A stretch of 37,179 nucleotides of DNA from Didymodactylos carnosus (taxonomy: Eukaryota > Rotifera > Eurotatoria > Philodinida > Philodinidae), in the NCBI GenBank assembly GCA_905250885.1, contig CAJNOQ010001021.1, positions 1 through 37,179 of the forward strand, in the 5' to 3' direction. Each line of letters starts with the position of its first letter. Position 1 is the stretch's first letter. Below are positions 34,898-37,179 of the stretch, piece by piece. The translations under genes were made by a program, and so were the position numbers. The notes below the pieces were generated by a model, which was not told where the DNA came from, searched no databases, and saw only the letters and a program-made list of their open reading frames with translations.

Positions 34898-35185
34898 AAC
34901 TGCTACTCATTTTCTTCTCTTCTTTCTATTCCCAGTGTAGAAGTTTATTTATTTACCAGCAACGTGCAGGGCAATTTTTCAGTCTACACAACTTTTTCTT
35001 CTTATTCTTATTTTTTTTTGTTTTTCTGTATTTATTTTTCTATTATGAACAAATGTAAAAAAGAAAACAAAAAAAAAAACTTAGCCAAAATCACAAAAAA
35101 GTCGTTCTTTTTTTTTCTCCCCATCCGTATTATTTTTGCACTTTTCGTCTCTGATTTGACGTTGTATGTCTGATATGTATATCTA

Positions 35186-35191
35186 AATAAA
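35186..35191 (+). terminator. Candidate polyadenylation signal for the cyclin gene
   Basis: AATAAA about 290 nt after the cyclin stop codon, in an A-rich context. It is the first canonical signal after the stop; later ones (for example near 36269) could also be used. Confidence 0.4.
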
Positions 35192-37179
35192 AAAACACGG
35201 CACAGAAGCAGACAGACACATATACCCATACATATATACAGTTTGAGAATTCCATATTTTCATTTTCTTTGTTCCTCTTCTACCATTCTCTGTATCATTT
35301 ATACCCTTTATTTCTTTTGTTTTTAACAATGTTAAACAGTGGTTAGTTTATGCGGAAGAAGAAATGTTTTTGTTGTTTTGTATATAGATTCATGTCATTA
35401 CGTTACAGAACAAACTTTTGTATAAGAATAATTCTTTGTGACTAGTCATCACATTTTATGTTAGTATCGTCAGTGTTTTTCTTTTGTTATTGTTGTTAAG
35501 ACATGAAAGTTTACATTCCAAGAATGGTTTGTATTCAAAGTCGTAAAAATGTATCTTTTTTCGATTCTTTTTTCCATCATAAGTATTTTTGTGTATACAG
35601 TTTCTGCTTATTGTAAGCGTCCATTCCGCAGAGTTTCTTATGTTTGCTCTTTTCGTCTTCACTTTTTTTTTTCGTAACTGAAGAATTGCACTAGTTACAG
35701 ATGTAGACAAGAGAAGTGAGAGATTGAGAGTTTCTTCTAACGTATATCGGTTATGTATTATACGAACTATTTAACAAAAAAGAATTAAAATATTAATGAA
35801 CAGAAGCACGGTTTTCTACGACATATGGTAGCCATTTTATGATTCAAGTGAGTCTATTTTCAATATTGCAGATAGTATCATCTACTGATTCAGTGTTAAA
35901 ATTAAACGTTTTCAATCAGTTATGGATTGTCATTCAATTTCTATTCTAGTCTTATTAATGTCTAACTTGCATCCTGTCTTTTCTTTGAATTGATCTATTT
36001 TTCGGTCTCCTTTTTCTATCTTCCTCTCACCATATGAATGACAGAATTATTTAAATCATTCGTTATTTCAATACTAATTGTTTGAACAAATTTCAAAGTA
36101 AAATTTTTCATTTAATTCCAGAACAAGTTGTATTTGAGATATTGAAATCACCTTGATATGTTTATTTCATACGACTTTTCTTATTCATTGTACAGAAATG
36201 AGGCGCCGATGCGGTTTCATCTACTCATTTTCGGTGCTAAGAGAATAATTGCATATACGAATATTTTTAAATAAAAACTTTTGTAAAACAGTTATCAAAG
36301 TTCTAAATTTCTCTTCATTGTACATATCTATATCCTTCTCTAAACAGGCATTTATTTTTATCTAAACAATTAACGGTTTTTTTTGTTTTTTTTCCGAAGA
36401 GTTTTAAATATTTAGGAGAGAATGTTTTTTTCTATTTTTTTTTGTCTTCTCTAGTGTTGTTGTTTTCCATCTCGTAGCATATCGTTCATTCATTTTATTT
36501 ATTTGAAAGAAAAAGAATTGTAAATAGTTAAAAAATCAGCGCAAATATGTTCAAGTCAATAAGATCTGCAATTTTTCGTGTTTTCTTTCTCTCTTACACT
36601 GTCTACATTTCTTTTCTTTTCATATATAGTCTTTAATATTATAATATATGAACCAAAAAAATCCAATCAAAAGACTTGAAAAATGTATCATTTTTTCATT
36701 TATTTTGCTCTTGCTTTATTTATTACGATTATTCTATTAGAAACGTTTTAGAAATTGCGTTAAAAATGATTGTTTGTTAGAAACACCGACACAAAGTTGT
36801 TGATATTGTTTGCTATGATTTTATTAGAGCAGTTATCAGTGAGAATAAAAATATGTAAAATTCCTGTCAAGAATCGAGTCTGTATCATGATATACTCATA
36901 CAATACATCAATAAATTAAGTGTTTCGATTAAAATGTAAGATTTAAGTAAGAAAACTTACTTAAATCTATTTTCTTCACTGCACCACCTCCAAAATGTAA
37001 GATGGAATAAAACTAATGGATAAAATACATCGATCTAATTTTCTATGCATTTAACACATATTTGTGTAAGTTTTCGTTGTGACTAAAACAGTAGTTGAAA
37101 GTAAGTAACAAAACTTCATAGTTAACATGTTCATTACCTTTTTTACAATAATTTTTTGTTAGTCGTTCATACGGGCTTG
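35192..37179. other. Non-coding 3' end of the window
   Basis: AT-rich DNA without a recognised gene. The only clear structure is the perfect hairpin at 36939-36968. AAAATGTAAGAT occurs twice next to it (from 36931 and about 36993). Confidence 0.5.
36939..36968. repeat. Perfect hairpin, 13-bp arms and AAAA loop
   Basis: AGATTTAAGTAAG (36939-36951) and CTTACTTAAATCT (36956-36968) pair perfectly. Each arm holds a GTAAG / CTTAC motif. It could be a tiny insertion or a by-product of replication slippage; function unknown. Confidence 0.75.

Overview
This is a eukaryotic (animal) genomic window, very AT-rich, with three intron-bearing genes that I can name on the + strand, one two-exon gene on the - strand that I do not recognise, and many short non-autonomous transposon-like inverted-repeat elements. 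Mixed very short (about 54-70 bp) and longer introns, AT-biased codon use and the protein style suggest a small invertebrate. A bdelloid rotifer is my best guess, but that is an inference from style, not from a diagnostic marker.

Layout. 1-4586: non-coding, with a hairpin element at the left edge and a 220-bp piggyBac-like miniature element flanked by TTAA. 4587-13374: a 14-exon gene for a 1,888-residue two-module GH31 alpha-glucosidase of the sucrase-isomaltase / maltase-glucoamylase type, with a trefoil before each module and catalytic aspartates intact in both. 13375-19448: 6 kb of non-coding DNA with two related long-armed foldback elements and a near-perfect 120-bp-arm palindrome. 19449-26619: an 18-exon RB1CC1/FIP200 gene (1,463 residues), the scaffold of the ULK1/Atg1 autophagy-initiation complex, with the N-terminal fold and the C-terminal Claw both recognisable. 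A hAT-like 140-bp element sits just after its stop codon. 28439-29051 (-): a small two-exon gene, unrecognised. 29052-32523: non-coding, with a second hAT-like element carrying a perfect 8-bp target-site duplication. 32524-34897: a five-exon cyclin I-like gene (348 residues). 34898-37179: 3' flank with no gene seen.

Exon joins were made by hand using GT..AG ends, reading frame and family homology. All three named genes close in frame (5,667, 4,392 and 1,047 nt including stop), which is a good internal check. The genes do not form a pathway together; this looks like ordinary gene neighbourhood. The unusual content is the density of foldback/MITE-type elements, two of them inside introns, and the odd intron layout of the GH31 gene. 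I found no CRISPR, operon, rRNA, convincing tRNA or new defence-like system.
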